From the NCBI GenBank assembly GCA_022821725.1, contig JAJEDB010000046.1:28745-92744 (forward strand): a stretch of DNA of 64,000 nt, written 5' to 3'. How positions within the stretch are numbered: position 1 is the first letter of the stretch; the number at the start of each line of letters is the position of its first letter. Made by a program: the position numbers and the translations under genes. Shown one piece after another: positions 8,364 to 18,303 of the stretch. This DNA comes from Candidatus Poribacteria bacterium. GTDB lineage: Bacteria; Poribacteria; WGA-4E; WGA-3G. The notes below the pieces were generated by a model that was not told the DNA's origin, did no database searches, and saw nothing but the letters and a program-made list of their open reading frames with translations.

Positions 8364-9806
8364 ATGGCAGAATTTGCTGGATATAATACCGATGGATTTT
8401 ATGATGAGATGTTCGCACCAGACGGGAGTCCCCGTCCCGCTGCTCAAATGTTGGTAGAAGGCATTGACAGTTTTCCGGAAGGCGAGTTCACGCGTCGTCA
8501 AATTGCCGCTGAACATGCCTTGCTCCGAATGGGCATCACATTCAACGTCTACGCCGATGAACAGGGCATCGAAAAGATTTTTCCCTTTGACCTTATCCCA
8601 CGAATCATCGATGCCAATGAATGGGAGTGGATAGAACGCGGGCTCAAACAGCGCATCCACGCATTGAATCTATTCATCGATGACGTTTACCACGATCAGA
8701 AGATCCTCAAAGATGGCGTTGTCCCCGCAGATGTCGTTCTCTCATCGGAACGCTACCTGCAGCCATGCATCGGTTTGGACCCGCCGCGTGGGATCTGGTG
8801 TCACATCACGGGTACCGACTTGGTGCGCGATGGCGACGGACAAATCTATGTCCTGGAAGATAATCTCGGGTGTCCCTCCGGTGTTTCCTACGTCGTGGAG
8901 AATCGGCAGTTAATGAAACGGACCTTTCCGCAGCTTTTTGGAATGTCCCAGATTCAACCCGTGGAGGATTACCCGAGTCAACTCCTGAATATGCTGCGAT
9001 ACCTTGTGACTGACAAGGTGCTATCCCCCGAAGTTGCTGTGCTTACGCCTGGTATTTACAACTCTGCCTACTTTGAACACTCCTTCCTCGCACAACAGAT
9101 GGGGGTCGAATTGGTTGAGGGACGCGATCTCGTCGTGATGGACGGGTTCGTGCATGCGCGAACCACGAAAGGCTTTGAACGGGTTGATGTGATCTATCGC
9201 CGCATTAACGACGACTTCCTTGATCCAACGGTGCTTAATCCTGGATCAATGCTCGGTGTCCCAGGCTTGATGGACGTTTACAAAGCAGGACGTGTCGCTT
9301 TGGTCAATGCTCCCGGAACTTGTGTTGCCGATGACAAAGTCGTCTGTTCGTTTGTCCCAAAGATTATCAAGTATTACCTCGACGAAGACATTATCGTCCC
9401 AAACGTCCCAACTTATATGTGTTGGGAGGACACAGATCGAAAATACGTTCTGGAGCATCTCGAAGAACTCGTTGTGAAGGAAGCAAACCAATCGGGTGGT
9501 TACGGGATGTTGATCGGTCCACATTCAACCAAGGCAGAACGCGAGGAATTTGCACGCCGCATCAAAAACAACCCACGCAACTATATCGCCCAGCCGACGC
9601 TCTCGCTTTCTCGGGTGCCGGTGTTGATTGATGACCATTTTGAAGGACGACATGTTGACTTACGTCCGTTCATCCTCTATGGCGAAGATATCTATGTCCT
9701 GCCGGGTGGATTAACACGGGTCGCCCTCAAAAAAGGCTCACTGGTTGTCAATTCGTCACAGGGTGGTGGTAGTAAGGATACGTGGGTCTTATCGAATCCA
9801 GTGTAG
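8364..9806 (+). CDS. Circularly permuted ATP-grasp type 2 protein (COG2308, DUF404/DUF407)
   Basis: A protein of 480 residues with a strong ribosome site (AGAGGAGG, 8347-8354) nine bases before ATG 8364. The whole length matches the circularly permuted ATP-grasp family: 'EDNLGCPSGVSY' in the nucleotide site, 'NAPGTCVADDK' later, and the end 'GGGSKDTWVL'. ATP-grasp enzymes of this type are predicted to form amide bonds (Iyer, Aravind and colleagues, amidoligase survey, 2009) for peptide synthesis or protein modification; the substrate has not been shown. It is followed nine bases later by its usual partner, an alpha-E protein, and then by transglutaminase-type proteins, the standard context for this family. 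Confidence 0.92.
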   Translation: MAEFAGYNTDGFYDEMFAPDGSPRPAAQMLVEGIDSFPEGEFTRRQIAAEHALLRMGITFNVYADEQGIEKIFPFDLIPRIIDANEWEWIERGLKQRIHALNLFIDDVYHDQKILKDGVVPADVVLSSERYLQPCIGLDPPRGIWCHITGTDLVRDGDGQIYVLEDNLGCPSGVSYVVENRQLMKRTFPQLFGMSQIQPVEDYPSQLLNMLRYLVTDKVLSPEVAVLTPGIYNSAYFEHSFLAQQMGVELVEGRDLVVMDGFVHARTTKGFERVDVIYRRINDDFLDPTVLNPGSMLGVPGLMDVYKAGRVALVNAPGTCVADDKVVCSFVPKIIKYYLDEDIIVPNVPTYMCWEDTDRKYVLEHLEELVVKEANQSGGYGMLIGPHSTKAEREEFARRIKNNPRNYIAQPTLSLSRVPVLIDDHFEGRHVDLRPFILYGEDIYVLPGGLTRVALKKGSLVVNSSQGGGSKDTWVLSNPV

Positions 9807-9815
9807 GAGGATGTC

Positions 9816-10790
9816 ATGCTAAGTCGGGTTGCAGAATCAATTTATTGGATGAGTCGCTACATTGAACGCGCCGAAAATGTCGCCCGTTTTGTCGATGTCA
9901 ACCTCCACCTTATCCTGGACCTACCCGTTGGGATACAGGCACAGTGGGAACCCTTGGTCGCCACGACAGGTGATGATGAGGTATTCGCTGAGCGATATGG
10001 TGAGGCATCACGCGAAGCGGTTATTCGGTTTCTGGCATTTGACACCGAGAATCCGAATTCCATTGTCTCTTGCTTGCGGGCTGGACGTGAAAATGCCCGG
10101 TCGGTCCGTGAAAATATCTCATCAGAGATGTGGGAACAGTTAAATGATGCCTACTTATTGGTGGCAAATACCTCCGAACAGTGGGCGATGGCGGAGCCCC
10201 ATGAATTCTTTAGGGACATCAAACTTGCATCACATCTCTTCATGGGACTGACAGATAATGTCATGTCCCACAGCGAAGCGTGGCACTTCTGTCAGTTGGG
10301 GCGTTTGATTGAACGCGCCGACAAGACATCAAGAATCGTGGATGTTAAATATTTTATTTTACTGCCATCTGTGTGGGATGTGAATACCCCGTTTGATGAT
10401 ATTCAGTGGGGAGCACTCTTGCACTCTGCCAGTGGTTTTGAAATGTATCGTCGGACCTACGGGCTCATCTCCCCAAATGAAGTCGTCTCCTTTTTATTGC
10501 TGGATCGTGAGTTTCCGAGATCAGTACTCTACTGTCTCTCCAAGGCTGAAGAATCATTGCACGCCATCTCCGGCACCCCATTAGAAACTTTCTCCAATTC
10601 AGCGGAACAGCGGTTGGGGCAGCTGCGCGCTGAATTCGCGTATGCCCAAGTCAAACAGATTCTCAAGACGGGTTTGCACGAGTTTCTGGATGCCTTCCAA
10701 ACGAAGCTAAATCTTGTCGGAGATGATATCCATAAGACCTTTTTCGCGCTCCGCCCTGTCAATGGAAAATCCGAGAACAGCAAGGCTTAA
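9816..10790 (+). CDS. Alpha-E domain protein (COG2307, DUF403)
   Basis: A protein of 324 residues, all helical. It opens with the family signature 'ESIYWMSRYIERAENVAR', repeated later in weaker form ('QLGRLIERADKTSRIVDV'), which is typical of the alpha-E fold. It starts nine bases after the ATP-grasp gene and is surely in the same operon. In other genomes these two genes are adjacent or fused; the fusion exists here too, at 14425. Its role is unknown, probably as an accessory or substrate-holding subunit of the ATP-grasp ligase. It ends just before a repeat element with a terminator-like hairpin (10811-10938). Confidence 0.92.
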   Translation: MLSRVAESIYWMSRYIERAENVARFVDVNLHLILDLPVGIQAQWEPLVATTGDDEVFAERYGEASREAVIRFLAFDTENPNSIVSCLRAGRENARSVRENISSEMWEQLNDAYLLVANTSEQWAMAEPHEFFRDIKLASHLFMGLTDNVMSHSEAWHFCQLGRLIERADKTSRIVDVKYFILLPSVWDVNTPFDDIQWGALLHSASGFEMYRRTYGLISPNEVVSFLLLDREFPRSVLYCLSKAEESLHAISGTPLETFSNSAEQRLGQLRAEFAYAQVKQILKTGLHEFLDAFQTKLNLVGDDIHKTFFALRPVNGKSENSKA

Positions 10791-10810
10791 CGGTGTGTTT
10801 TTACGGAACC

Positions 10811-10938
10811 TGTAGCCTGCAACAACGGCGCAGGGTGTTTTTGATAGGGGTTTTTGCTTGGGTGTTTTTTCAGATTTAAGGAAGGCACGTCAAATACAGA
10901 GCCTACGTTGTTCCTCCGCAAGGTATAATTAAAAGATG
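10811..10938 (+). repeat. Intergenic repeat family 1, copy A (terminator-like hairpin plus TATAAT-ATG end)
   Basis: This element fills the gap between two genes of the same direction. It starts with a hairpin (CCTGC 10816-10820 / GCAGG 10830-10834, loop of nine) followed by T-rich sequence, has the shared block TTTTTGCTTGGGTGTTTTTT, and ends with CCGCAAGG, TATAAT (10924-10929), six bases, and the ATG of the next gene. Copies B (14313) and C (40725) have the same order. It could end the upstream transcript and start the next one. Confidence 0.75.
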
Positions 10939-13900
10939 GCAATCCGTGTAGCAATCAACCACAAATCCGTGTACCGCTATGACCGGCTCGTCAATCTGTC
11001 ACCACATGTTTTTCGATTGAGACCCGCAGTCCACTGTCGCACACCCATTGAAGCGTATTCGCTCAGAATTGAACCCGAAGAACACTTTATTAATTGGCAG
11101 CAGGACCCGTTCGGCAATTATCAGGCGCGTGTTGTTTTTACAGAACCCACGCGTGCTTTGTCGGTTGACATCGATCTCATCGCAGATATGACCGTCATCA
11201 ATCCCTTCGACTTTTTCCTTGAAACGAGTGCTGAACACTATCCATTTCTTTATGAAGCGCAGCTCAAAGAGGAATTAACCCCTTTCCTTGAGGTCAGAGA
11301 GAACGGTCCGCTGCTCATCGAGTGGTTGAAAGGTGTTCCAAGCACGAGGCAGAAATTCAATGATTTTCTCGTTGACATTAACCAACGCCTGTGGAAAGAT
11401 ATAAAATACACCATTCGCATGGAACCGGGTGTCCAAACCTGTGAGCAAACTTTGAGAACACAGATCGGCTCATGTCGGGATACAGGTTGGTTGCTCGTTC
11501 AGATTTTACGCCACCTCGGTTTAGCCGCTCGTTTTGTCTCTGGATACCTCGTCCAACTTGTTGCGGATCAGAAACCTATAGACGGACCCGCCGGTCCCCC
11601 GCAAGACTTTACCGATTTGCACGCCTGGTGCGAGGTTTACGCACCCGGTGCCGGGTGGATAGGATTGGATCCCACATCCGGCTTATTAGCAGGGGAGGGA
11701 CATATTCCATTGGCGTGTGTGCCCGATCCAGTGAGTGCCGCGCCAGTCACCGGCTATACAGATCCCTGCGAAACGGAATTTACCTATAGCAACACCGTTC
11801 AGCGGGTCCACGAAGACCCACGGGTGACAAAACCATACACAGAAACACAATGGACTGATATTAATGCGCTCGGACATCAGATTGATGAAGATATAGTTCG
11901 CAACGACATTCGGTTGACGATGGGCGGTGAGCCGACTTTCGTATCCATTGATGACACGGAAGGTGCGGAATGGGATACCGAAGCCGACAGTCAGAAGAAA
12001 AGGGAACTGGGGGCAGGACTTCTACGGCGTTTGCATGATAGTTTCGGGGCAGGGGGGGCGCGCTACCATGGGCAGGGGAAATGGTACCCCGGCGAACCTT
12101 TACCCCGTTGGAAATTCGGGTGTTTTTGGCGTAAAGACGGTCTGCCTATTTGGCAAAACGATAAACTGCTCGCTGAACCCCATAAAGACTATGGATTCGG
12201 CGTTCAGGACGCTGAACGGTTTCTGAACGACCTCGTCGAGCGTTTGGAACTCTCCCCGGATCAAATAGTCCCTGCTTACGAAGACACACTCTTTTTCCTT
12301 TGGACGGAGGATAGACTCCCTACCAATGTGGATCCGCTTGCGTTTGATTTTAAGGAAGCTTCCGAACGGCATCGACTCGCGCAGCTCCTGCAGGATAAAA
12401 CGCTCGGGGCACCGATCGGCTACGCCCTACCCCTACGTTGGGATATTGTCGATGATGCGTGGGGGAGCTGTGCATGGAGATTTAAAGCCGGACGCATGTT
12501 TTTAACTCCCGGTAATTCACCTATGGGGTTGCGTCTGCCGTTGGAGTCTATACAGTGGGTACCCCCGGAAGAACGGGAAATAGTTTACGAGCGCGACCCC
12601 CTTGAGCCACGCGAGAAAAGTTTGGCGGAAACTTTAGAAACAGAGAACACCGAAGACACACCCGCATCAGAAAACGGAGAAGCACAAAAGATTTTCCAAA
12701 CAGCGCTGTGCATTGAACCGCGGGACGGACGATTGCACATTTTTATGCCCCCTTTGACGCATGTAGAGCATTATCTACGGCTTCTTGAGGCAACTGAGGC
12801 GACTGCCGAAGTGTTGAACATGCCGGTGATTCTTGAAGGATATGAGATCCCGCACGATTCGCGAATTGAATCCTTAAGCGTAACACCCGATCCGGGCGTG
12901 ATTGAGGTGAACATCCATCCTGCGAAAAATTGGGATGAAGTGGTGAAAAATACCACGACGCTTTACGAACAAGCGCGGTTAGCAGGGCTTGGTGCTGAGA
13001 AATTCATGTTGGATGGTAGACACACGGGGACCGGTGGCGGCAATCATATCGTCATCGGCGGGGCGACGCCCGCAGATAGTCCATTTCTGAGGCGACCGGA
13101 TTTACTGCGAAGTCTCATCACTTATTGGCAACATCATCCCGGACTGTCCTATCTCTTTTCAGGTACATTTATTGGACCGACGAGCCAGGCACCGAGGGTA
13201 GATGAGGGACGTGATGAACAACTCTATGAACTTGAAGTCGCTTTTGAACAGATACCCGCAGAAACGGGGGATATGGAAAGTGTGCCGCCTTGGTTGGTAG
13301 ATAGATTGCTCAGACACCTCATGGTAGATCTCACCGGTAATACGCATCGTGCGGAATTCTGTATTGATAAACTCTATTCCCCTGATTCGGCAAGTGGAAG
13401 ACTCGGACTGCTTGAACTTCGGGCTTTCGAGATGCCACCGCATGCACGGATGAGCATTGTGCAGATGCTCCTGGTGCGCGCATTAATCGCCAGATTCTGG
13501 AAGATCCCTTACGCAGGCAAACTCGTGCGCTGGGGAACGGAATTGCATGACCGATTTATGCTCCATCACTATGTTCGGGCTGATATACGGGAGGTCGTCA
13601 CTGAACTTCAAGAAGCAGGCTATCCCTTTGAGATGGCGTGGTTGGATCCATTTTTTGAATTCCGGTTCCCGAAGTTAGGCACTGTAAACGTCCGAGATAT
13701 TGAAATCGAATTGCGGATGGCGATTGAACCGTGGCATGTGTTGGGTGAGGAAATCAGTCGAGCGGGGACCTCACGTTTTGTGGATTCGTCTGTTGAACGA
13801 CTTCAGGTGAAAGTCCGCGGATTGACGGACTCGCGATACATTGTGACATGCAACGGACGTCGCTTAATTCTTCACAATACGGGGACACATGGGGAATACG

Positions 13901-14274
13901 TCGGTGGCGTCCGGTATCGAGCATGGCAACCGCCGTCAGCTTTGCATCCGACCATCGGGGTCCACTCACCGCTTGTGTTTGACATCATTGACACGTGGAA
14001 CGAACGTGCAATCGGGGGTTGTACCTATCACGTCTCACATCCGGGCGGTCGACACTACGACACTTTCCCCGTCAACGCCTATGAGGCGGAAGCCCGACGC
14101 GTGAGTCGGTTCGGCGCTGATGGACATACACCAGGCGTTATGCGTCCCCCTCCGATGCCGGTATCAACGGGACAGTTTTCTCCAGAGGGGAATCCGCTGG
14201 GCCCGATAACCGTTCCACTGGAAGAGACAAATGCCGAATACCCGCATACATTGGATCTCCGTAGAGGTTCTTAA
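10936..14274 (+). CDS. Transglutaminase-like + DUF2126 fusion protein (COG1305/COG4196)
   Basis: A protein of 1112 residues. Residues 1-280 or so are a bacterial transglutaminase N-terminal domain and a transglutaminase core with the triad visible: C180 ('GSCRDTGW'), H229 ('DLHAWCEVY') and D245 ('GLDPTSG'). From about residue 310 to the end it is DUF2126, with motifs 'RLTMGGEPTF', 'DGRHTGTGGGNHIVIGG' and 'LELRAFEMPPHARM'. The triad suggests a peptidase or amide-transferring enzyme. This architecture is the regular partner of circularly permuted ATP-grasp/alpha-E proteins. The start codon lies at the end of repeat copy A, with AAGG 12 bases upstream as the only ribosome-site candidate. Confidence 0.92.
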   Translation: MAIRVAINHKSVYRYDRLVNLSPHVFRLRPAVHCRTPIEAYSLRIEPEEHFINWQQDPFGNYQARVVFTEPTRALSVDIDLIADMTVINPFDFFLETSAEHYPFLYEAQLKEELTPFLEVRENGPLLIEWLKGVPSTRQKFNDFLVDINQRLWKDIKYTIRMEPGVQTCEQTLRTQIGSCRDTGWLLVQILRHLGLAARFVSGYLVQLVADQKPIDGPAGPPQDFTDLHAWCEVYAPGAGWIGLDPTSGLLAGEGHIPLACVPDPVSAAPVTGYTDPCETEFTYSNTVQRVHEDPRVTKPYTETQWTDINALGHQIDEDIVRNDIRLTMGGEPTFVSIDDTEGAEWDTEADSQKKRELGAGLLRRLHDSFGAGGARYHGQGKWYPGEPLPRWKFGCFWRKDGLPIWQNDKLLAEPHKDYGFGVQDAERFLNDLVERLELSPDQIVPAYEDTLFFLWTEDRLPTNVDPLAFDFKEASERHRLAQLLQDKTLGAPIGYALPLRWDIVDDAWGSCAWRFKAGRMFLTPGNSPMGLRLPLESIQWVPPEEREIVYERDPLEPREKSLAETLETENTEDTPASENGEAQKIFQTALCIEPRDGRLHIFMPPLTHVEHYLRLLEATEATAEVLNMPVILEGYEIPHDSRIESLSVTPDPGVIEVNIHPAKNWDEVVKNTTTLYEQARLAGLGAEKFMLDGRHTGTGGGNHIVIGGATPADSPFLRRPDLLRSLITYWQHHPGLSYLFSGTFIGPTSQAPRVDEGRDEQLYELEVAFEQIPAETGDMESVPPWLVDRLLRHLMVDLTGNTHRAEFCIDKLYSPDSASGRLGLLELRAFEMPPHARMSIVQMLLVRALIARFWKIPYAGKLVRWGTELHDRFMLHHYVRADIREVVTELQEAGYPFEMAWLDPFFEFRFPKLGTVNVRDIEIELRMAIEPWHVLGEEISRAGTSRFVDSSVERLQVKVRGLTDSRYIVTCNGRRLILHNTGTHGEYVGGVRYRAWQPPSALHPTIGVHSPLVFDIIDTWNERAIGGCTYHVSHPGGRHYDTFPVNAYEAEARRVSRFGADGHTPGVMRPPPMPVSTGQFSPEGNPLGPITVPLEETNAEYPHTLDLRRGS

Positions 14275-14312
14275 TTTGGCAGAAGGGTTTTGGTAAAAAC
14301 ATTAAACCCAAA

Positions 14313-14427
14313 TTGTAGCCCGTAAGCGTAGCGGAGGGGTTTTTGCTTGGGTGTTTCTTCAACTCGAACACGAAAAACGTCAAAGTCCAAATTTCGTTGT
14401 TTATCCGCAAGGTAAAATTAAAAAATG
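14313..14427 (+). repeat. Intergenic repeat family 1, copy B
   Basis: This copy has the same order as copy A: a GC-rich weak hairpin region, GGGGTTTTTGCTTGGGTGTT, a middle segment close to copy C (AACTCGAACACG), then CGTTGTTTATCCGCAAGG, TAAAAT, six bases and the ATG of the fusion gene at 14425. It occupies most of the 150-base gap between the DUF2126 gene and the fusion gene. Confidence 0.75.
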
Positions 14428-17166
14428 GAAAATTGGAAGGTGATAAGCGATAGTTATAACACTGCTGTAGGGGGAGGGTGTAACCCCGATTCCTTTAACG
14501 CGCCTCATGGATCTACAAGCACCTCTCCGAGTGGACAGCTGGATGAAATGCTGAACCGGGATGGACAGGTCAATCCACACTGGCACGCCTTCATGCAGGC
14601 ACTCGACATCTTAGGACTCACAGAGATGGAATCTCGCTACGAAGAGGTGAAGCGGCTCCTCCGTGAAAATGGTGTTACTTACGTCTTACACGGGGAGCAA
14701 CAAGGACACCGTCCGTGGGAACTTGATCCTATTCCATTTATCATCTCGAACCCTGACTGGCAAGTTATCTCTGATGGACTTATCCAGCGTGCCGAACTGC
14801 TGAACCTAATTTTGACCGATCTCTACGGGGAACGCACTTTAATCAAAGAGGGGGTAATACCGCCAGAGGTGGTTTATGCACATGCCGGATTTTTACGGGC
14901 ATGTGTCGGGCTTGCGCCGTCTGAATTTCCATTCTTGTTAAATTATGCCGCTGATTTGGCACGCGGACCGGATGGCAATATATGGATACTCGGGGATCGG
15001 ACACAGGCACCCTCAGGGGCGGGTTATGCGCTTGAAAACCGCACTGTCCTCGCACGAGCCCTGCCGAATCTCTTTGGTGAAGTCGGTGTGCATCGACTCT
15101 CCTTCTTCTTCCGGGCACTCCAGAACAGTGTAGCGGATCTGCAATATCAACTCGAAAGTGCCATCCGCATTGCACCGAACCAGACAGAAAATCCACACGT
15201 CGTTGTACTCACCCCTGGGCCCCTCAACGAAACTTACTTTGAGCATGCCTATCTCGCGAATTACCTCGGTTATACTTTAGTCCAAGGTGACGATTTGACA
15301 GTGTGGGATGGACGTGTTTGGCTAAAATCGCTTGATGGTTTACGTCCTGTTGATATTATTCTGCGCCGGGTAGACGACATCTTCTGCGATCCATTGGAAC
15401 TCCGACAAGATTCGCGCCTTGGCGTTACCGGCTTACTGGAGGCAATTCGGCAGGGAAACGTGATCGTGATAAACCCACCGGGCAGTGGTGTTTTGGAAAA
15501 TCCGGGATTGATGTCCTTCCTACCGGGTATCTCAAAGCATTTGATGGGCGAAGACCTGCGTCTCCCCTCTGTTGCAACATGGTGGTGCGGGGAACCGAAG
15601 CAGCGGGAATATGTGCTGGCAAACCTCGAAACATTGGTTATTAAAACCATTCATCGTCAACCCCGTGAGCAACCTCTATTTGGGACGCAACTCAGTAAAA
15701 CAGCACTTGACGCACTCCGCATTCGGATTAATGAAAATCCACACCTCTACGTCGGACAGGAACACGTTAACCTATCGTCAACGCCGTCGCTGATTGAAGG
15801 GAAACTTGAACCCCGCCGCGCAATCCTCCGTTGTTTTCTGTTTGCTGAGAAAGAGGGATACGCCGTGATGCCGGGAGCGCTCACGCGTTGTGCCGGAGAG
15901 CGGGACGAGTTGACAATCTCGATTCAGGATGGTGGTATTAGTAAGGACACCTGGGTGCTCGCCTCAGAGCCTGAGCCGCATGTCAGTTTATGGCAGCGGC
16001 GTATCACCGAGGTGCGGGGACCTGCTTCTACGAATCCGGCTGGATTATCGAGTCGGGCGGCTGAAAACCTGTTCTGGGTCGGACGCTATGCCGAACGCGC
16101 CGAGGGACAGGCACGTCTCCTCCGGATTATGTTGGATAAAGTCAAGATGAGCAAAATGGGGCTGGAGACTTCGACTTTAGGCGAAGTGCCACCTTCCACT
16201 ATTTTCACGGAGATTGTTGGCGAAGATGCGAGAGATGTTTCTGAACTCGCATACCTGCGTAGTATGCTGCATTCGCTCACCGGTTTGCGGTCGTCTCACC
16301 CCGGTTTTGTCAGCAAGGACGAACAATCACTGGAAAGTGCTCTCCTTTCTATCATGCGGGATACAGAAAATAGTGGGAGCCTCGTATCAACACTTCAAGC
16401 ACTCCTCAGCGCGGCGTATGCTGTCCGAGATCGTTGGTCTACCGATACGTGGCGTGTGATGAACAATATTGAGGACTTATGCGCTACACTGGATAGGCGT
16501 ATGCCCGAAGGCGATGGCGCAGACGCACAGATACTAACCGATTTTATCTTACAAGACAGGGAATTGGTGGCACTCGATCAGCTCATGATTTTTCTTTCAG
16601 CATTAAGTGGACTGAATGCCGAGAATATGACGCAGACGATCGGGTGGATTAGCTTGGATATGGGGCGGCGCATTGAACGGGCACTCCTTCTGATTGTGCT
16701 TTGTCGTTCAAGTCTCGTCGCAGTGCAAGATGAATGGATCGAACGACTCCTACTTGAATCTGTCCTCGCTGCCGCTGAAAGCCTGATCACTTACCGCAGT
16801 CGCTATCGTGCAGCGCTTCACTTTCCAACGGCGCTTGAGTTGCTACTTCTTGATGAACACAATCCACGTTCACTTCTATATCAATTGAAACGGCTTGAAG
16901 AACAAATCCGTGTGCTTCCGAGAGAAAAACTCGGCTATCAACTCAGCGAAGAAGAACAACTCATTTTGGAGGCACTCACGCAGTTGCAACTTTCCAATAC
17001 GGTTGACCTCACGGAACGTTCGGAACATACAACACAACGCACCGGATTAGAGAAACTCTTGGTTCGGCTTGCCCAGATACTGATTGCTATCTCCGATGTC
17101 CTGACGCAGACCTATTTCAGTCACGTCCAAGGACCTCAGCAGCTTATTACCACGAATAACCCGTAG
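14425..17166 (+). CDS. Circularly permuted ATP-grasp + alpha-E fusion protein (COG2308-COG2307)
   Basis: A protein of 913 residues that joins in one chain the two proteins coded separately at 8364 and 9816. Residues of about 50-500 are the ATP-grasp part ('GDRTQAPSGAGYALENR', 'NPPGSGVLENPG', 'DGGISKDTWVLASE'), and from about residue 530 the alpha-E part begins with 'RAAENLFWVGRYAERAEGQA'. The nucleotide-site residues differ somewhat from the stand-alone copy, so the two ligases may act on different substrates or one may be regulatory. The gene starts at the end of repeat copy B and is followed only four bases later by a second transglutaminase gene. Confidence 0.92.
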   Translation: MENWKVISDSYNTAVGGGCNPDSFNAPHGSTSTSPSGQLDEMLNRDGQVNPHWHAFMQALDILGLTEMESRYEEVKRLLRENGVTYVLHGEQQGHRPWELDPIPFIISNPDWQVISDGLIQRAELLNLILTDLYGERTLIKEGVIPPEVVYAHAGFLRACVGLAPSEFPFLLNYAADLARGPDGNIWILGDRTQAPSGAGYALENRTVLARALPNLFGEVGVHRLSFFFRALQNSVADLQYQLESAIRIAPNQTENPHVVVLTPGPLNETYFEHAYLANYLGYTLVQGDDLTVWDGRVWLKSLDGLRPVDIILRRVDDIFCDPLELRQDSRLGVTGLLEAIRQGNVIVINPPGSGVLENPGLMSFLPGISKHLMGEDLRLPSVATWWCGEPKQREYVLANLETLVIKTIHRQPREQPLFGTQLSKTALDALRIRINENPHLYVGQEHVNLSSTPSLIEGKLEPRRAILRCFLFAEKEGYAVMPGALTRCAGERDELTISIQDGGISKDTWVLASEPEPHVSLWQRRITEVRGPASTNPAGLSSRAAENLFWVGRYAERAEGQARLLRIMLDKVKMSKMGLETSTLGEVPPSTIFTEIVGEDARDVSELAYLRSMLHSLTGLRSSHPGFVSKDEQSLESALLSIMRDTENSGSLVSTLQALLSAAYAVRDRWSTDTWRVMNNIEDLCATLDRRMPEGDGADAQILTDFILQDRELVALDQLMIFLSALSGLNAENMTQTIGWISLDMGRRIERALLLIVLCRSSLVAVQDEWIERLLLESVLAAAESLITYRSRYRAALHFPTALELLLLDEHNPRSLLYQLKRLEEQIRVLPREKLGYQLSEEEQLILEALTQLQLSNTVDLTERSEHTTQRTGLEKLLVRLAQILIAISDVLTQTYFSHVQGPQQLITTNNP

Positions 17167-17209
17167 CGAGATGCCGCGTGTCCTGTCTCTCCAATATTGG
17201 ATCATTGCT

Positions 17210-18094
17210 ATGAACTATAGAATTACCCACAAAACTGAATACAGATACAGCGATTTGGTGAATCTTTGTTACAACGAAGCACGCTTGACACCTCGAAGTT
17301 TTGTGCATCAACACTGTAGCAAAAGCCAATTTGTTGTCGATCCCAAACCTGGGACGGGTTACCGAGAACGTCAGGATTTCTTCGGAAATACCGTCTACTA
17401 TTTCACAATCCAGCAGCCCCATCGGGAACTCACCGTTACAGTTACGAGTCATGTGCAAGTCAAAGGCAGAGAGATGCAATTGGATTTCGCCGAACATTTG
17501 GCTTGGGAGGAAGTACGCCAGCGCATACAAACAGATATGGATCCAGAGGTTCTGGAGTTGCGACAGTACATCCTCGACTCCCCTATGATTCCGACGATGC
17601 CTGAACTCCGGACGTATGCTGAGAAGTCATTTCCCAAAAATCGACCCCTGCTGGAAGCGGTTGAAGAGTTAACCGCTCGTCTCTACACCGACTTTACGTA
17701 TGACCCCAATTTCACGACAGTCGCGACCCCGCTGGCGGACGTGATACAGCACCGCCGAGGGGTATGTCAAGACTTCGCGCATCTCGGTATTGGATGTCTA
17801 CGAACGTTGGGGCTTGCTGCGCGGTATGTCAGCGGGTATATCGAAACCAACCCACCACCCGACCAAGAACCTTTAGAGGGTGCCGATGCATCCCATGCAT
17901 GGTTTTCGGTCTATCTCCCGCAACTCGGTTGGGTGGATTTCGATCCGACAAATAATCAGGTACCATCAGATCAGCATATCACAGTCGCGTGGGGACGGGA
18001 TTACTCGGATGTAACGCCTCTGAAGGGGGTCGTTTTTGGAAGTGGCACCCATGCATTGTCTGTTTCAGTCGATTGCCAACGGGAAAATTTTTAA
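17210..18094 (+). CDS. Transglutaminase family protein (COG1305)
   Basis: A protein of 294 residues from ATG 17210 ('MNYRITHKTEYRYSD', the usual beginning of the family). An earlier in-frame ATG at 17171 would add 13 residues not expected in the family. The N-terminal beta domain is followed by the transglutaminase core with the cysteine in 'GVCQDFAHLG', histidine in 'SHAWFSVY' and aspartate in 'DFDPTNN'. It is predicted to be a cytosolic cysteine peptidase or amidase acting on the product of the ATP-grasp ligases. It closes the locus begun at 8364; a proteasome-like Anbu gene, often linked in other genomes, is not present in the window. Confidence 0.88.
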   Translation: MNYRITHKTEYRYSDLVNLCYNEARLTPRSFVHQHCSKSQFVVDPKPGTGYRERQDFFGNTVYYFTIQQPHRELTVTVTSHVQVKGREMQLDFAEHLAWEEVRQRIQTDMDPEVLELRQYILDSPMIPTMPELRTYAEKSFPKNRPLLEAVEELTARLYTDFTYDPNFTTVATPLADVIQHRRGVCQDFAHLGIGCLRTLGLAARYVSGYIETNPPPDQEPLEGADASHAWFSVYLPQLGWVDFDPTNNQVPSDQHITVAWGRDYSDVTPLKGVVFGSGTHALSVSVDCQRENF

Positions 18095-18214
18095 CGATTC
18101 GCAAGGCAGTCAATGAAAAGGTTGGTTTAATGACGGTTTTCGCGCAAGAGTCGTCTGTGCCCGCTTTGCTGTGGGAATATAGGGACTCGCGATTTTCTCA
18201 GTTAAAATAGCGCG

Positions 18215-18303
18215 TAGCTTGGAACGAAGTGGAAAGCGGATCTACGGAGAGGAACGTGAAAACCTTCAATCACCTAATCGAACCGCAAGGAAAATTAAAA
18301 AGA
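18215..18303 (+). repeat. Intergenic repeat family 2, copy 1
   Basis: About 89 bases just upstream of the MazG gene. It matches, base for base over much of its length, the minus-strand segment 61073-61160: shared blocks are TAGC, GAA.TGGA, GCGGAT.TACGGA.AGG and the 3' end CGAACCGCAAGGAAAATTAA. The 3' end is also the core of repeat family 1 (CCGCAAGG.AWAATTAAAA). It ends right at the start codon of the next gene, as family 1 does. Confidence 0.65.

Noticed and set aside
9246..9524. Minus-strand frame inside the ATP-grasp gene
   Set aside because: Shadow of a strongly conserved coding region.
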